The notes beneath the pieces were generated by a model. The model was not told where the DNA came from and did no database searches. It worked only from the letters and a program-made list of their open reading frames with translations. This document shows, one piece after another, positions 26,251 through 37,498 of a stretch of 64,000 nt of DNA (the first letter of the stretch is position 1; every line of letters begins with the position of its first letter). The stretch is from positions 182,366,428 to 182,430,427 of the forward strand of contig OX457056.1 in NCBI GenBank assembly GCA_949752795.1, written 5' to 3'. Position numbers and translations under genes: made by a program. The DNA is from Hyperoodon ampullatus (lineage: Eukaryota; Chordata; Mammalia; Artiodactyla; Ziphiidae).

Positions 26251-26605
26251 ACATGTTTTCTGGAAAGTCCTTCAGCAGTCTCTTCAGAGTGGTTATCAAG
26301 ACAAATTTATACAAGCTGGTCCACTTTCTATTTTATACCTTTCTGAGTGCGATTTTTTCCCCTTCTTTTCAAAAAAGGAGCATTGATAATGAAAAGTAAT
26401 TCCATTTGGATTTTTAAAAAGCCACTCTGTGGGAACCAGCTATGGAGAAAAGCTGACTCAAAAGCTGACCCAAGAAGAGAGAATGCCTTTGCTTGGGAAC
26501 AAAGCACCAAGAACTTGGAGCATGTTTTCAGTCAATAAAGGTACTCCTTGGACCAGAGTTGTGTTTAGGGCTTGAGGGGACAACACAGAGAATGTGGTTA
26601 CTCAC

Positions 26606-26667
26606 CAGGGCGACTTTCCTTTGTGGCTTCAGCAGCTTCGGTTTATGGAACGGGGCAGCGATGGGAG
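26606..26667 (-). CDS. VSTM4: VSTM4 penultimate coding exon (proline/basic cytoplasmic segment)
   Basis: This 62-nt exon is flanked by a GCTTCCACAG acceptor and a GTGAGTAACC donor on the minus strand. It begins in phase 1: its first two bases (CT) complete an Ala codon with the G left by the upstream exon. It then encodes PIAAPFHKPKLLKPQRKVAL and ends in phase 0. The segment is proline-rich and strongly basic with no hydrophobic stretch, as expected for the cytoplasmic tail of VSTM4 between the membrane and the tyrosine motifs. Sequence and both phases agree with the human protein in this region. The next exon downstream starts exactly in phase 0 at 810. A 62-nt exon cannot be skipped alone without shifting the frame of the ITIM/ITSM tail. 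Confidence 0.95.
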
Positions 26668-28056
26668 CTGTGGAAGCACATCAAAGGTTTAGTTTGCAAT
26701 TCCTCCCAGGACTCTTAAAACCCACATATCATGAGCACCACAGACAGAGAGCCTCGGACATAGGGCCACTTCCTGTCCTCGTGGAGGAACTCTAGTTTCT
26801 GATCCAGGTAACAGCTGGACTGGTGCCCCTCGGGGGAGGGTGATCCTCTCCTAGCCTTTGGATACGTCATCCTCTCCTCTCAACAAGGTCAACAAAACCA
26901 CAGCATAAAACACCGCCAGCTACAAAGAGGTCAGATGTGCAGGTGAGAACCAGGTGCACTTGGTAAAGGCTGAGGCTGGGACCTTCCCTGGGGCTTCCTC
27001 CTAGCTGCATGCTAACGCTGACAGCGGTGACCTTTGACCCTCACAGCTGCCCTGGGAGGTCAGCAAGGAGGGTCTTATTGTCCCCATCTAACAGAGGAGG
27101 AAACCGAGGCTCTTCTTCTAACATCATGTAACTACCTAGTATTTAGATGAATTGGGACTTGAACTCAAAGCCAGGCTCAACCACGTGGCTCTCTGAGTCT
27201 CATTTTCTTCTTTCATAAAGTAGGGCACCATCTATGCTGATTGAATGAGGTGATACAGCAGTACAACGCCTGGCGCAGAGCAGGGACAGCCCCCTTCCCT
27301 CCCCAGATCCACAAGTGTCATGCCTCGCAGGATGCTCACGCCTCCCAGCCCCTTCTGTCCACCCAGTATACGTTCAGTCTCAGCACCACTGCCTTCCACC
27401 ACAGGGCGCAAAGGGTGCCAAGGGGCCATCCTGGGAAGCCCCAGTTGAGGGATAAAATGGATCCTGTCTTGTTCTTAAATTATTCACCTGGGCAACCCTT
27501 GTACTCCTAACTGTATATCAAATCCTTTGATGTATGACCTTCTCCTAAATTGGCCACAGTTATTTTAGGAACGATTCATAAACAGTTTTACTTCTCGCCT
27601 CAGGAAATGCCCATCTTCCTCATTTATGTTGCTCTAAGTCATAATTGGAATCAGGTAATAACCCTCATTTTAATCCCCAGAACAAATCCAAAATAAATTA
27701 CACACCTGGTTTTTATCTTCAGGAAAATCACAGAGCCTTCTTTCCCTTGAATGAACCAAGAGGATGCTGACACCCCCTAGGTCCACCCTGCTATGTGCAG
27801 AGCATGTTAGTACTTCAAAGGGAAATACACTGTGGAATAGTCTGTAGAGGTTGACCCCTGCTAAAGCCATGCGCGGCCAATGGCAATGCCCCCAGCCCAC
27901 CTCAGGGAGGGGCTCAGTTATGACCAGAATCTAGGTGGGGTTCTCCAGACCATATAATCAGGGATGTCACATCCTCCACCTGCCTACTCTCCTGTCCTGA
28001 TCTCACATCAGACCCCAGGTGCTCTCCACATGGATGACTGCTGGCTGGCTTCCTAC
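26668..28056 (-). other. VSTM4: VSTM4 intron between the two cytoplasmic exons (1,389 bp)
   Basis: This is the shortest intron seen, with donor AAAG|GTAGGA at 28057/28056 and acceptor CCACAG at 26668. It contains MIR-like sequence at about 27000-27290 and otherwise nothing I recognise. Confidence 0.85.
27000..27290. repeat. MIR-like fragments
   Basis: GTCCCCATCTAACAGAGGAGGAAAC followed by GGGACTTGAACTCAAAGCCAGG is antisense MIR. ATTGAATGAGGTGATACAGC next to it looks like a sense MIR piece. Confidence 0.65.
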
Positions 28057-28163
28057 CTTTGGCAGGGACTGCGGGAGGAACGTCAGCTTTTTCCTTCCGC
28101 CTCTTTCCCTTCTTGGGCTGCAGTGGGACCAAGCTGGTCACGCTGGTGACAGTCTCCCCTGAG
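28057..28163 (-). CDS. VSTM4: VSTM4 cytoplasmic exon, lysine-rich segment
   Basis: This 107-nt exon has a polypyrimidine acceptor (TTTTTCTTCTCCAG) and a GTAGGA donor on the minus strand. Its first base completes a Ser codon (AG|C). It then encodes 35 residues, beginning SGETVTSVTS, passing through PKKGKRRKEK and ending PPAVPAK, and leaves one G for the next exon. The Ser/Thr-rich start, the dense basic cluster and the PPAVPAK motif match the VSTM4 juxtamembrane-distal cytoplasmic region, which differs from human only by conservative changes as I recall it. The exon length is not a multiple of three. Together with the preceding 34-nt exon it makes 141 nt, so the pair is frame-neutral. The open frames on the opposite strand here are shadows of this exon. 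Confidence 0.95.
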
Positions 28164-28896
28164 CTGGAGAAGAAAAAGGTCCTGGTGAAGGCAAAGGCAG
28201 GCTTGTTCCGGGGAAAGGAAAAGGAAGCAATAGTTTCCGAGTACCCCATGTACCTGAGTGTAAGGTAGGGTACTCTTAGAGCTGGACTGGATCACTCTGT
28301 GCCTATCTCCAGGGATGGCTGGAGGTCTGGTACTGACCCTTGGCTAAGGATGATGAGTTGAGCTAGTTAGGGATTTGTAATGTGCTGTGTAAAGTTCTAA
28401 AATCTCTGGAGAGACCCAGGGCCAGCTTGCCTACATTGTTTTGGGATGTATAGATTGTTTGTAGAGATTGTTTACACCTGGTTAATGGGTTTACACAGTC
28501 TGGCTTGGTTACATCACCAGTAGGATATTAAGATATCACTAAAAACTTCTCCTTGAGCTCCCCTAAAACCAACGTTCCCTGCACACATCTTTGTGGTTCA
28601 CAATCCAGAGACAGAGCAGCACCTGTGCAAGTGAGAAGGGACCCTGGGGAGTTGCAGCTGGGAGTCCCTAGGGTCCCCCATGATTGTTCACACTTTCTCC
28701 TCCTGCTGTATGAACCTTCACCTTTAAGGTAAAGACTGAGTTAACCCTCAGGAGTGTTGTGAGTGTTTTCAATTATCTGGGTGGTTACCTGTGTAATCAC
28801 TGTAGTATCAGATTCTATGTGTTATCGTTGTAACACAAAGTAATAGGTAAGCCTTACATTACAGGTAACAAAACCAAGATTCAAAGATGCTAAGTG

Positions 28897-29087
28897 GGGC
28901 TTCCCTGGTGGCGCAGTGGTTGAGAGTCCGCCTGCCGATACAGGAGACACGGGTTCGTGCCCCGGTCCAGGAGGATCCCATATGCCATGGAGCGGCTGGG
29001 CCACACAGGCTCCGGAGCCTGTGCTCCGCAGCGGGAGTGGCCACAGCGGTAAGAGGCCCGCGTACCGCAAAAAAAAAAAAAAAAAAA
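28897..29087 (+). mobile_element. CHR-type SINE with rearranged centre
   Basis: The head is GGGCTTCCCTGGTGGCGCAG and the B-box region is GGTTCGTGCCCCGG. The tail is poly(A). The flanking duplication is AAAGATGCTAAGTG (28883-28896) and AAAGACGCTAAGTG (29085-29098). The usual middle block (GTGAGCCATGGCC onward) is missing and is replaced by a palindrome at 29004-29023. Confidence 0.94.
29004..29023. repeat. Perfect 20-bp palindrome inside SINE
   Basis: CACAGGCTCC is followed directly by GGAGCCTGTG. The right half is normal SINE sequence. The left half is its inverted copy and stands in place of the deleted centre. Confidence 0.93.
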
Positions 29088-29485
29088 GACGCTAAGTGAC
29101 TTGCTCTAAGTGACACTGTTTGTAAGCAGACAACACGAAAGCTGCAAACCCAGACTGGCCTGATGTGAAGCCTGTTCTCCATGCTACCTGTGGGGTGGAG
29201 TCCAAGCACTTCCTTGAATGGCCATCGTCTTATTTCAAATGCATCCTATGGCTCCAGCAACCCAGAGGGCAGCCTCTTTTGGAATCTCTTGTCCTCAGGC
29301 ACATATTCCAGCCAGGTAGGTACAGTTACCAAGACAGGCTTGGTAACTCCCTTGATCTCCCTAATACAAAGGATTTCTAGAAATCCATAAGATATGACCT
29401 AATAGTCAAAATGAATGAAGGTGGTAAACAGTTTTCACACAAGAGGAAAGGCTCGTACCTAAGAAAACATGCTAAAACTTCCTCA

Positions 29486-30090
29486 AGAAAGAGAAAGCCA
29501 AATTAAAATGTACTGCACTTTCTTTCTGCACATATCAGAATGGCAACAATCAAACTTAAGGCAAAGCGCTCTTTTGGCAGGGGTGTGAGGAATCAGGCAC
29601 TCAGAAGTATTGCTGGTACAAGTGTAAACCCTTCCTGATGGAGAGTAATTCGGCAATCAGGATCACAGGGGCTATCAGAATTACAGAGGCTTATACTCTG
29701 TGACCCGGCAATTTCACTTCTGGGAATTTATTCTGTGGATATCTTTGCATGGGTATGAAATGTACATATAAGTCATTATAGTCCTGTTGGTAATAGCAAT
29801 AGATTAGAAACAACCCAACTGTCCATCAGTGGGGGACTGGTTAAGGAAATTATGGTGAATCCACAAATCCACACATGGGGTCCTTTGTAACTGTAATGAG
29901 GAATGAGGAAGCTATTTATACAGGGATAAGAAAAGACACATTGTTAAGTGAAAAAGCTAGGTGTTGGACAATGTGTAAGATGTGTCATTTCTTTTGTATA
30001 AAAATACAGGAAAATAATATATATTAGTATTTATGTACACAAATAGAGAAACTTTGGAAATATTCACAAGAATTTAAAAATAGTGGTTCC
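29486..30090 (+). repeat. L1ME-like 3' end, sense
   Basis: The landmarks are ATATCAGAATGGCAACAATC, CAATTTCACTTCTGGGAATTTATTC, AAACAACCCAACTGTCCATC, and GGGGACTGGTTAAGGAAATTATGG. The sequence is diverged. Confidence 0.8.
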
Positions 30091-30136
30091 TTAAAATAGG
30101 GGTGCTGAGGAAACAGAAGGAAGATTGGACAAGGAG

Positions 30137-30300
30137 AATTATTTTTCATTATTATTATTACATATTACATAATATAATAATAATAAAATTAATAATTATA
30201 TTATATAATAATATATATTATTATATAATATACTTGAATTATTATTACATATATTTTTTAATTAATTATTTAACTTTAAATTTTAATTATTAAATCATGT
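30137..30300. repeat. AT-rich low-complexity tract
   Basis: The tract is nearly pure A and T, made of ATTATT/AATAAT units with many short palindromes. Confidence 0.9.
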
Positions 30301-30824
30301 GATTGTATAATCTGTGAAAAACAGTAAACACTAATAAATATTTACATATATTTAATGAAAGAAAACAGACTATTCTAATATAGTCCTGGAGTTTTAAAAA
30401 TAAACAAAGACTGAGTCATGCTGTGGGGAAATTTCCAAGAATACAGTTCACACTGAGAGTCCCCAAAGATAGCTTATTTTTATTGGGAACAGAAATTCTA
30501 ACTGGCCATGGCTTTAGAGTACAGGGTCAACTGTGTAAATTTACAAATAGCTAAAAGGGATGTGTGTTTACAAAACTCTGGCCACAAAGAGAAAACAAGG
30601 GATCAGAAACCCTCAGAACTGTTTAAATACACAACCACACATATAGCTTCATTTCCTAGCTTTTTAAACTCTTGAAATGTTTATTTTTTCTTTCCATTAT
30701 AAATTAATGCACGTTCATGTTTTAAAATGGTAATTACAAGCATGGAGACGAAAGAAAATAAGTCTATCGTAACCAAAACATGACCTTCATAAATATTCCC
30801 AGCCTTTTTCCTCTTCCTTGTTTT

Positions 30825-32230
30825 ATTTTTTTAAAAAGACTTTATTTTTTAGAGCAGTTCTATGTTCACAACAAAACTGAGCAAAAGATACAGAGATTTT
30901 CCATAGACCCCTGACCACCCCCATTATGAACATCCCCACCAGAGTGGTACATTTGTTTTAATTGATGAAACTACCTTGACACACATCATCACCCAAAGTC
31001 CACAGTTTACATTAGGGTTCACTCTTGGTGTTGTACATTCTATGGGTTTGGACAAATTTATAATGTAGCCATGACTGTAGTATCATACAGAATAGCTTCC
31101 ATGCCCTAAAATTCCTCTGTGCTCTTCCTGTTCATCCCTCCCTCCCCCACCTCTGGCAACCACTGATCTATTAACTGTCTCTACAGCTTTGCCTTTTCCA
31201 GAATGTCACATATAGTTTGAATCATACAGTATGTAGCCTTTTCAGATTGGCTTCATTAACTTAGAAATATGCATTTAAGTTTTCTCCATGTCTTTTCATA
31301 GCTTGATAGCTTATTTCTTTTTAATGTTGAATAATATTACATTGTCTGGATGTACCAGGGTTTATTTATTTATTCATCTACTGAAGGACATCTTTTTTGC
31401 TCCCAAGTTTTGGAAATTATGACTAAAGCTGCTGTCAACATCCATATGCAGGCTTTTTGGGGACATAAGTTTCAACTCTTCCTTGGTTCTTATACATTGT
31501 TTTTTTAAAAAAATAATATTGTATTACAATTTTGCATCCTTCTTTTTACTTAATCTACACTTTCCATATTGTTACATCCTCCCACTATTCCAGTGAGAAG
31601 ACATGCCACAGTTTACTTAGCCTTCCCGACGTCTAAACATCTGATTTGTTTCCCAGTTTGATATACAAATAACATTGCTATAAATATATTTGTGCATAAT
31701 GGTTTTCCTTTCTTAGACTTTTGTTTTTGGATTCTTAGACCTGGAAATACTAGCTCACAGAGGAGGATCATTTTAAAGGTTATTCAATACCCACTGTCAA
31801 AAAAAAAAAAATACCCACTGTCAAAATGATTTCCGACAAGTTAGTACTACTTTATAGCCTCTTGGTCAATGGATGAGGACATTTATCTTTTCATCCTTTT
31901 TAACACCAGATTTATCAGTTTAAAAAATTTCTCACTTAATGAAGAAAAATGTGGTATCTCCTTTTACTTGCATTTTTTGCTTGCTAGGAGGAACATTTCC
32001 TGTGTTTGTCTGTGTTTCCTTATTTATGAATGATGTATGGACACCTTCTGCTATTACTTATTAGGATAGTGAGTCATTCTTATAGATTTGTTTGCATCTT
32101 TGACATCAATCTGACATGCTTATTGCAAACATTTCCCTACTTTTGAATTTTGGCTTTTTGTTAAATGCATGGTCATTTGTTTTTGCTAAAATCGTTTGAT
32201 AGTTTCCTTTTGTCTATTGCCTCTGAGTTG
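30825..32230 (-). repeat. Old L1 3' region, antisense (probably two fragments)
   Basis: The sequence follows the antisense L1M 3' end: AGACTTTATTTTTTAGAGCAG, GGTTCACTCTTGGTGTTGTAC, CTCTGGCAACCACTGATCT, GAATCATACAGTATGTAGCC, and TATGACTAAAGCTGCTGTC. A second similar unit begins near 31500, with AACATTGCTATAAATATATTTGTG. Confidence 0.78.
31785..31826. repeat. Poly(A) tract flanked by a direct repeat
   Basis: AATACCCACTGTC occurs twice, at about 31786-31798 and 31810-31822, separated by a short pure A run. This has the structure of a target-site duplication with only a poly(A) tail inserted. Confidence 0.8.
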
Positions 32231-32999
32231 GGATTATCCTCCCCAGTTGCACCTCACACCCCGCAAAATCAAATAATATCCCCCCTTCCTCTTCTCTTTT
32301 CTTGGCTTGAATTCTTTAGCTCTTTAATATAAAATGAAAATTTTGAGACATCATAAACTTAGGCCATTATGCCCAGGGCTTTCAGTAAGCTGAAAAAAGA
32401 TCTGCTTTGTCATCACCATTCTCCTTGAAAACAGTAAAACTGCACTAAACTAAATTTATTTCTACTTCATACCTCAATATGAACACTCAGATACAATGAG
32501 TCACCACAACGACATACGATAGACAGTTACTCCCTCAGAATCTTACGTCTCCCATTGAGCCAGCAGGGCTGGTAGGAATTTTTGACAAAGTCCGTCTTAT
32601 GATTCACTTACGAGAAAAGTTATTCTACGTCTTGGGTTGCAACAGGACTGTATTTTGTGTCTGACACAAGGGAGTGGGCATTGCTGGAGCCAGTCAAACC
32701 AAGGAAGATAGAAAATAGGCCGGAAACTCCAGCTAAATTAGAGAGCTGTGTGATTGGAGAGAAGTACTATTTGTGGGGAACAGGGCTGTTTTTCTGGCTC
32801 CAACAAGGGTGGGGCAGGAGGTGCACATGTGGGACCCTTGTTGTGACATGTACAAAGTTCCGGCCTGGCCGCCTCTCATAGGAGTCTCTGTCCCACAAAG
32901 ACTGGGCACCTCTGCTCCGTGGCACGTAGTGGCTGGATCTAGCAAAACGGGCACTGGACAGGGGCAGAAAGCCTGCACTAAATCTGCTTCCACTCTGAC

Positions 33000-33130
33000 T
33001 AGAGAGGTGATACAGGGCAAGTCACTCACTTCCCTGGGCCGCATCCCCCAACCTGTAAGATGGGAAGATGTACCCTTGCTATCTATCTCACAGGGTTATA
33101 GTTAGGGTTAGATAAGAAAGCTCAGCCTAA
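33000..33130 (+). repeat. MIR fragment
   Basis: AGGGCAAGTCACTCACTTCCC, AACCTGTAAGATGGGAAGATG, and TATCTCACAGGGTTATAGTTA follow MIR order. Confidence 0.65.
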
Positions 33131-33549
33131 ATTAGATGGGGCATGAAAGGGCTAAACAGCATGGATCCTAATCTTCAGCATGTAGATGCAGTAGGGGGGT
33201 AGGGGCATGTCATGGTGTTACCCAGGGAAAACAATTCTGCTACTTGGGTATCTCATGATGCCATGTCTTGGCCCTGAGGGGAAGCACAAACTTCAACTTA
33301 AACCTTGATCAGAAAATCTTTCTGCCGAGGGAGCACAGTGCACCCTCCTAGAGCCACAGACGTACCAGTGCTGTACAAGTGCCAAGCAGGACAGAGCAGG
33401 CGAGCAGGCCGTAGAGAAAGGCTGAACCCCTGAGCAATGGGTGGCCACTCCAGGACACTAGGTAAAGCAGGCAACCTGGATTTTACCAGGCACTGAACAA
33501 ATTGTGAGCGATCATATTTTGCAGAAGCCAAAGTTAATAAGAGCTATGT

Positions 33550-33715
33550 CTGTCTACCCTATGCAAAGCACTGTGAAAAGTGCCTGACATCCATAATCTC
33601 TGACCCGCCCAGATGGGAAAATTAAGCCTCGGAGAGGTCCAGGCAGGAGATCTGGGATCTGATCCGGGTGGACCTGCCTCCTTGGCCCTGAAGCAAGGAC
33701 TCTGAGCCCAGCCCA
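33550..33715 (-). repeat. MIR fragment, antisense
   Basis: CCGCCCAGATGGGAAAATTAAGCC and CGGAGAGGTCCAGGC resemble antisense MIR. Confidence 0.5.
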
Positions 33716-35778
33716 GACAACAGAGAACAAGAGAACTAGGGCAGGAAGAAAGTCAATCAAGCCAGATCCACAATGGCTGCTCTAGGCTTAAACCAGCTCC
33801 CCAAAAAGGTACCGGAAGGCGATATCAGCATTCCACTGCACTTTCAGTCTATAATAAATCCAGGACTGTTACAGCTGCTCAAAGCCCTGCCCTGGTGGGA
33901 GGAAGAGGGGCCAGCCTGAGTGCTAGGGTCCTGGAGGCAGGAGCAGTGACTGGTGCCCAAGACCAAGGGCCATCCTGGCCCAAGATTGGGCAGAGAAGGA
34001 GGGGAACACATGCCTGTCCCTGGGATTGTCTGAAATAAACAATATCAGCTGCCCAAAGGGAGGTGGGTGTGGGCAGGCCAGCCATGTGGAAATTCTGTGC
34101 CTCTACAACTAAGTGTGTCTGGGAGAAGAAAAAAAAAAAAGTATAAACTGAGATGAACCCACCAAGGAACATTTTTAAAATGAAGAACCAGGCACACCTT
34201 GCTTTCATAAGTGAATGTAAGCTCAAAGCGCCCTCATACTGAACCACAGCGCCTGTGCATAAGGAGTGCCACCCCTCCATCAAATACCTGCCTCACTGGG
34301 ATACACCAGAGGAGCAGTTAACTGTTCCCACCAAGGAGCATTCAGACACCCAACCTTCATCCCCCAGATGCCTGGTGTTTCCCTGGATCCAGGACAAGCT
34401 TTGTGCCTCCACATATGAACTACGCCCCCTTGGGGTCTGTTCAATCCCGTTTCCAGCTGAATGAGCAGAGTAGCCTCATTCTGGCATAAAGCTGTCCATC
34501 ACATACTGCAGAGGGTTTCAGTGTGGCCTGAACTGGGATGGCTGGGATGCTAAGTGTGGTCTGTCGGGCAAAAGATCCCGACCCAGAAAGCCCTCCGCAA
34601 GCAGGGCTGAGGAAGATGTGCCAACCTGGCCCTGCCAGCATCCTTCTGGGCCTGCCCTCCCTGAACCCTTCCCGCTCCCACACCAGCTTTGAAAGTGTTT
34701 CCGTTGATCCATTTTACCTTCCGGAGTGTCCACGTGCTTCCTTTCCTCCATCCTGCACACCTCAGTTCAGACCGTGAGAACTCACCAGGACCCCCAGAGG
34801 GCTTCCTCAGTCCCTCTCCGAGCAGCTCCAGGCTGCCTTTCTGAGACTGCCCGCGACACACTCGTCACCCTATAACCTTGTGCCCTGCAATGTCAAGTGT
34901 GGAATCTTGCAGGAGGAACGCAGGTCTCAACAACTATGTTAGCATCTCACTGTCATTTACAATGACAGGTCCCCCGCCCAAGGTAGCTGCCGTTGATAAA
35001 GGCCAAGGACTAGTGCAAATAGGGCGAGTTTCCTGACATCTCGCTCTAAGCTTTTGAAAGTGCTCCACGGGCTTTCCTTGCCACACAAGGTCAATCGACA
35101 GCACATGCCAAGGAGCTGCGTACAAGTTACAGAACTTAACTTTCGAGGCAGACGAATGGTGCCTCCCTTGAGATGACTCTTTCTCATAAATGAGTAATAC
35201 ACGTCAAGCACGTAGAACTGCATCTGGTACATTGTGTCACCTATTACTATCTTACCAGCATTATGATCATCATTATTATGGAACCTGCTCTCTGAGTCCT
35301 TGAATAGGGACTGGACGGACATGGCAGGGTTCTCAGAAACCTGTGCCAGAGTGGGAGCACCCAGAAAGGACCTGCAGACCCCGGGGGTCCTGATGCACTA
35401 CTTTCTGCAGCTTTCATCCTATGTATGACATTTTTGCATGCATTTTGTGAAGAGCACCAGGATAAAAGCTGCTCCTTCATGAGGCAGTTGCCAAGGCACC
35501 TCCCTGTCCACAGCCTCCCCATGGCCTTTCACCATAAATGGTTTACATCCCCTCAGAGGTTCTGCTGGGCCTCACCATGAGAGCTCATCCTTTGTGGTCC
35601 CTGCCTGTTTCACAGAGTCTGCACAAAGGCTTGGAGGTGGTTTAGTTTGTAAGTTTGAAATCTCTGAACACTAACTGGTAAGGTCAGGAGGTGCTTCCTT
35701 AATATTGGGTGGGCCAAAAAGTGCCTTCAGTTTTGTAAGTAAAAATAAAAGACACATTTTTCATTTTCACCAAGAACT

Positions 35779-37498
35779 TTATTGAAAAACGTATTCACCC
35801 TTTTGTTCCACTATCTTCTGCCATTTGTCAGGCAACTTCATAGTTCCATCTTCCCAAAACTTTTTTTTTCTTAACATCCTTATTGGAGTATAATTGCTTT
35901 ACAGTGTTGTGTTAGTTTCTGCTGTATAACAGAGTGAATCAGCTGTACGTATACAGGTATCCCCATATCCCCTCCCTCTTGTGCGTCCCTCCCACCCTCC
36001 CTATCCCACCCCTCTAGGTGGTCACAAAGCACTGAGCTGATCTCCCTGTGCTATGTGGCTGCTTCCCACTAGCTATCTATTTTACATTTGCTAGTATATA
36101 TTAGTCCATGCCACTCTCTCACTTCATCCCAGCTTACCCTTTCCCCTCCCCGGGTCCTCAAGTCCATTCTCTACATCTGCGTCTTTATTCCTGTCCTGCC
36201 CCTAGGTTCATCAGAACCTTTTTTTTTTTTTTAGATTCCATATATATATATGTGTTAGCATACAGTATTTGTTTTTCTCTTTCTGACTTACTTCACTCTG
36301 TATGACAGATTCTAGGTCCATCCACCTCACTACAAATAACTCAATTTCATTTATTTTTATGGCTGAGTAATACTCCATTGTATATATGTGCCACATCTTC
36401 TTTATCCATTCATCTGTCCATGGACACTTAGGTTGCTTCCATGCCCTGGCTATTGTAAATAGTGCTGCAATGAACATTGTGGTACATGCCTCTTTTTGAA
36501 TTATGGTTTTCTCAAAACTTTTTATCTTCCTGAGCAAAAAACTGTTCCAGGTGCCTTTTATAGTCTTCCTGGGAATTGAAATTTTTTCCATTATGATAAT
36601 TTTGTAAAGACCAAAATAAATGGAAATCCGAAGGTGCAATGTCTGGTGAATACAGCAGATGAATCAGAACTTCCCAGTCAAGCTGTAACAGTTTTTGCCT
36701 GGTCACCAAAGAAACATGCAGTCTTGCGTTATCCTGATGGAAGATTATGCGTTTTCTGTTGACTAATTCTGGTTGCTTTTCGTCGAGTGCTGCTCTCAGT
36801 TGGTCTAACTGGGAGCAGTACTTCTTGTGATTAATCATTTGGTTTTCCGGAAGGAGCTCGTAATAGAGGACTCCCTTCCAATCCCACCATATACACAACA
36901 TCACCTTCTTTGGATGAAGACCGGCCTTTGGTGTGGTTGGTGGTGGTTCATTTCCCTTGCCCCATGATCTCATTGGTTCCACACTGTACAGCATCCACTT
37001 TTCATTGCCTGTTACAATTTGTTTTAAAAACAGAACGTTTTCATTATGTTTCAGTGGAGAATCAAATGCGGAAATATGGTCAAGAAGGTTTTTTTCCCTT
37101 AACTTAGGTGGAACCCAAACATCAAAGCGATTCACATAACCAAGCTGGTGTAAATGATTTTCAACCCTTGATTTGGATATTTTGAGTACGTTGGCTGTCT
37201 CCCATGTGGTATAATGTTGATTCTTCTTAATTATTGTTTCGATTTGATTGCTATCAACTTCAGCTGGTCTACCTGACCGTGGAGCATCGTCCAGTGAGAA
37301 ATCTCCAGCACGAAACTTCACAAACCACTTTTGACATGTTCGATCAGTCACAGCACCTTCTCCATACACTGCACAAATCTTTTTGTGCATTTCGGTTGCA
37401 TTTTTACCTTCCTTGAAATAATAAAGCATAATATGCCGAAAATGTTGCTTTTTTCCTTCCAACTTCAATATTAAAAAGGCTACACAAAAATCCACCAA
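35779..37498 (-). pseudogene. Mariner transposase, inactivated
   Basis: The frame runs from Met at 37498 for 328 codons with no stop, until L1 sequence begins at 36512. The C-terminal codons continue after the L1 at 35865 and end at a TAA at 35779-35781, with a tail of GEYVFQ type. Transposase catalyses cut-and-paste of the element at TA sites. Visible parts are a helix-turn-helix DNA-binding region (about residues 25-125, with the mariner motif WFVKFRAGD), the linker WVPPKL (128-133), and the DD34D catalytic core. In the core the first acidic residue is changed: TGNEKW has Asn165 (codon 37004-37006, AAT) where mariners have Asp. The second Asp (256, in HQDNAR) and third Asp (291, in APSDFHLF) are present with 34 residues between them. 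The usual N-terminal Met appears changed, and the upstream Met gives about 14 extra residues. The enzyme cannot be active as it stands. Confidence 0.92.
35866..36512 (-). mobile_element. Young L1 3' end inserted in the mariner
   Basis: On the plus strand it begins with poly(T), then CTTAACATCCTTATTGGAGTATAATTGC, the complement of the same artiodactyl/cetacean L1 3' end seen at 22942-23145. It extends into ORF2 (GAGTAATACTCCATTGTATA, ACACTTAGGTTGCTTCCATG). The 11-bp duplication CAAAACTTTTT flanks it at 35855-35865 and 36513-36523. Both copies fall within the transposase frame. Confidence 0.94.

Larger units (their letters stand above)
811..26605 (-). other. VSTM4: VSTM4 last intron (25,795 bp)
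   Basis: The donor is CTG|GTGAGT at 26606/26605 and the acceptor is TTATAG|CC at 811/810, both read on the minus strand. The intron carries L1 fragments at about 1.0-3.3, 8.6-9.3, 13.7-14.3, 17.6-18.6, 22.9-23.1 and 24.3-26.2 kb. It also carries two CHR SINEs, one MaLR LTR, MER20-like and other hAT elements, MIR pieces and a GATA microsatellite. The stretches 3341-4990, 6540-8090, 9345-10720, 10900-12590, 14740-17320, 18650-20430 and 20665-22795 hold no gene that I can recognise, apart from the possible ancient repeat noted at 19050-19860 and a MIR scrap near 21.0 kb. Confidence 0.85.

Noticed and set aside
33090..33120. GTTAGGGTTAG resembling telomere repeat
   Set aside because: There are only about two units within a MIR. 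It is not an interstitial telomere tract.
36211..36639. 142-codon minus-strand frame that looks like a protein with ACTTMFIAALF and related motifs
   Set aside because: It is L1 ORF2 tail sequence running into mariner sequence. It is a product of the nested insertion, not a gene.
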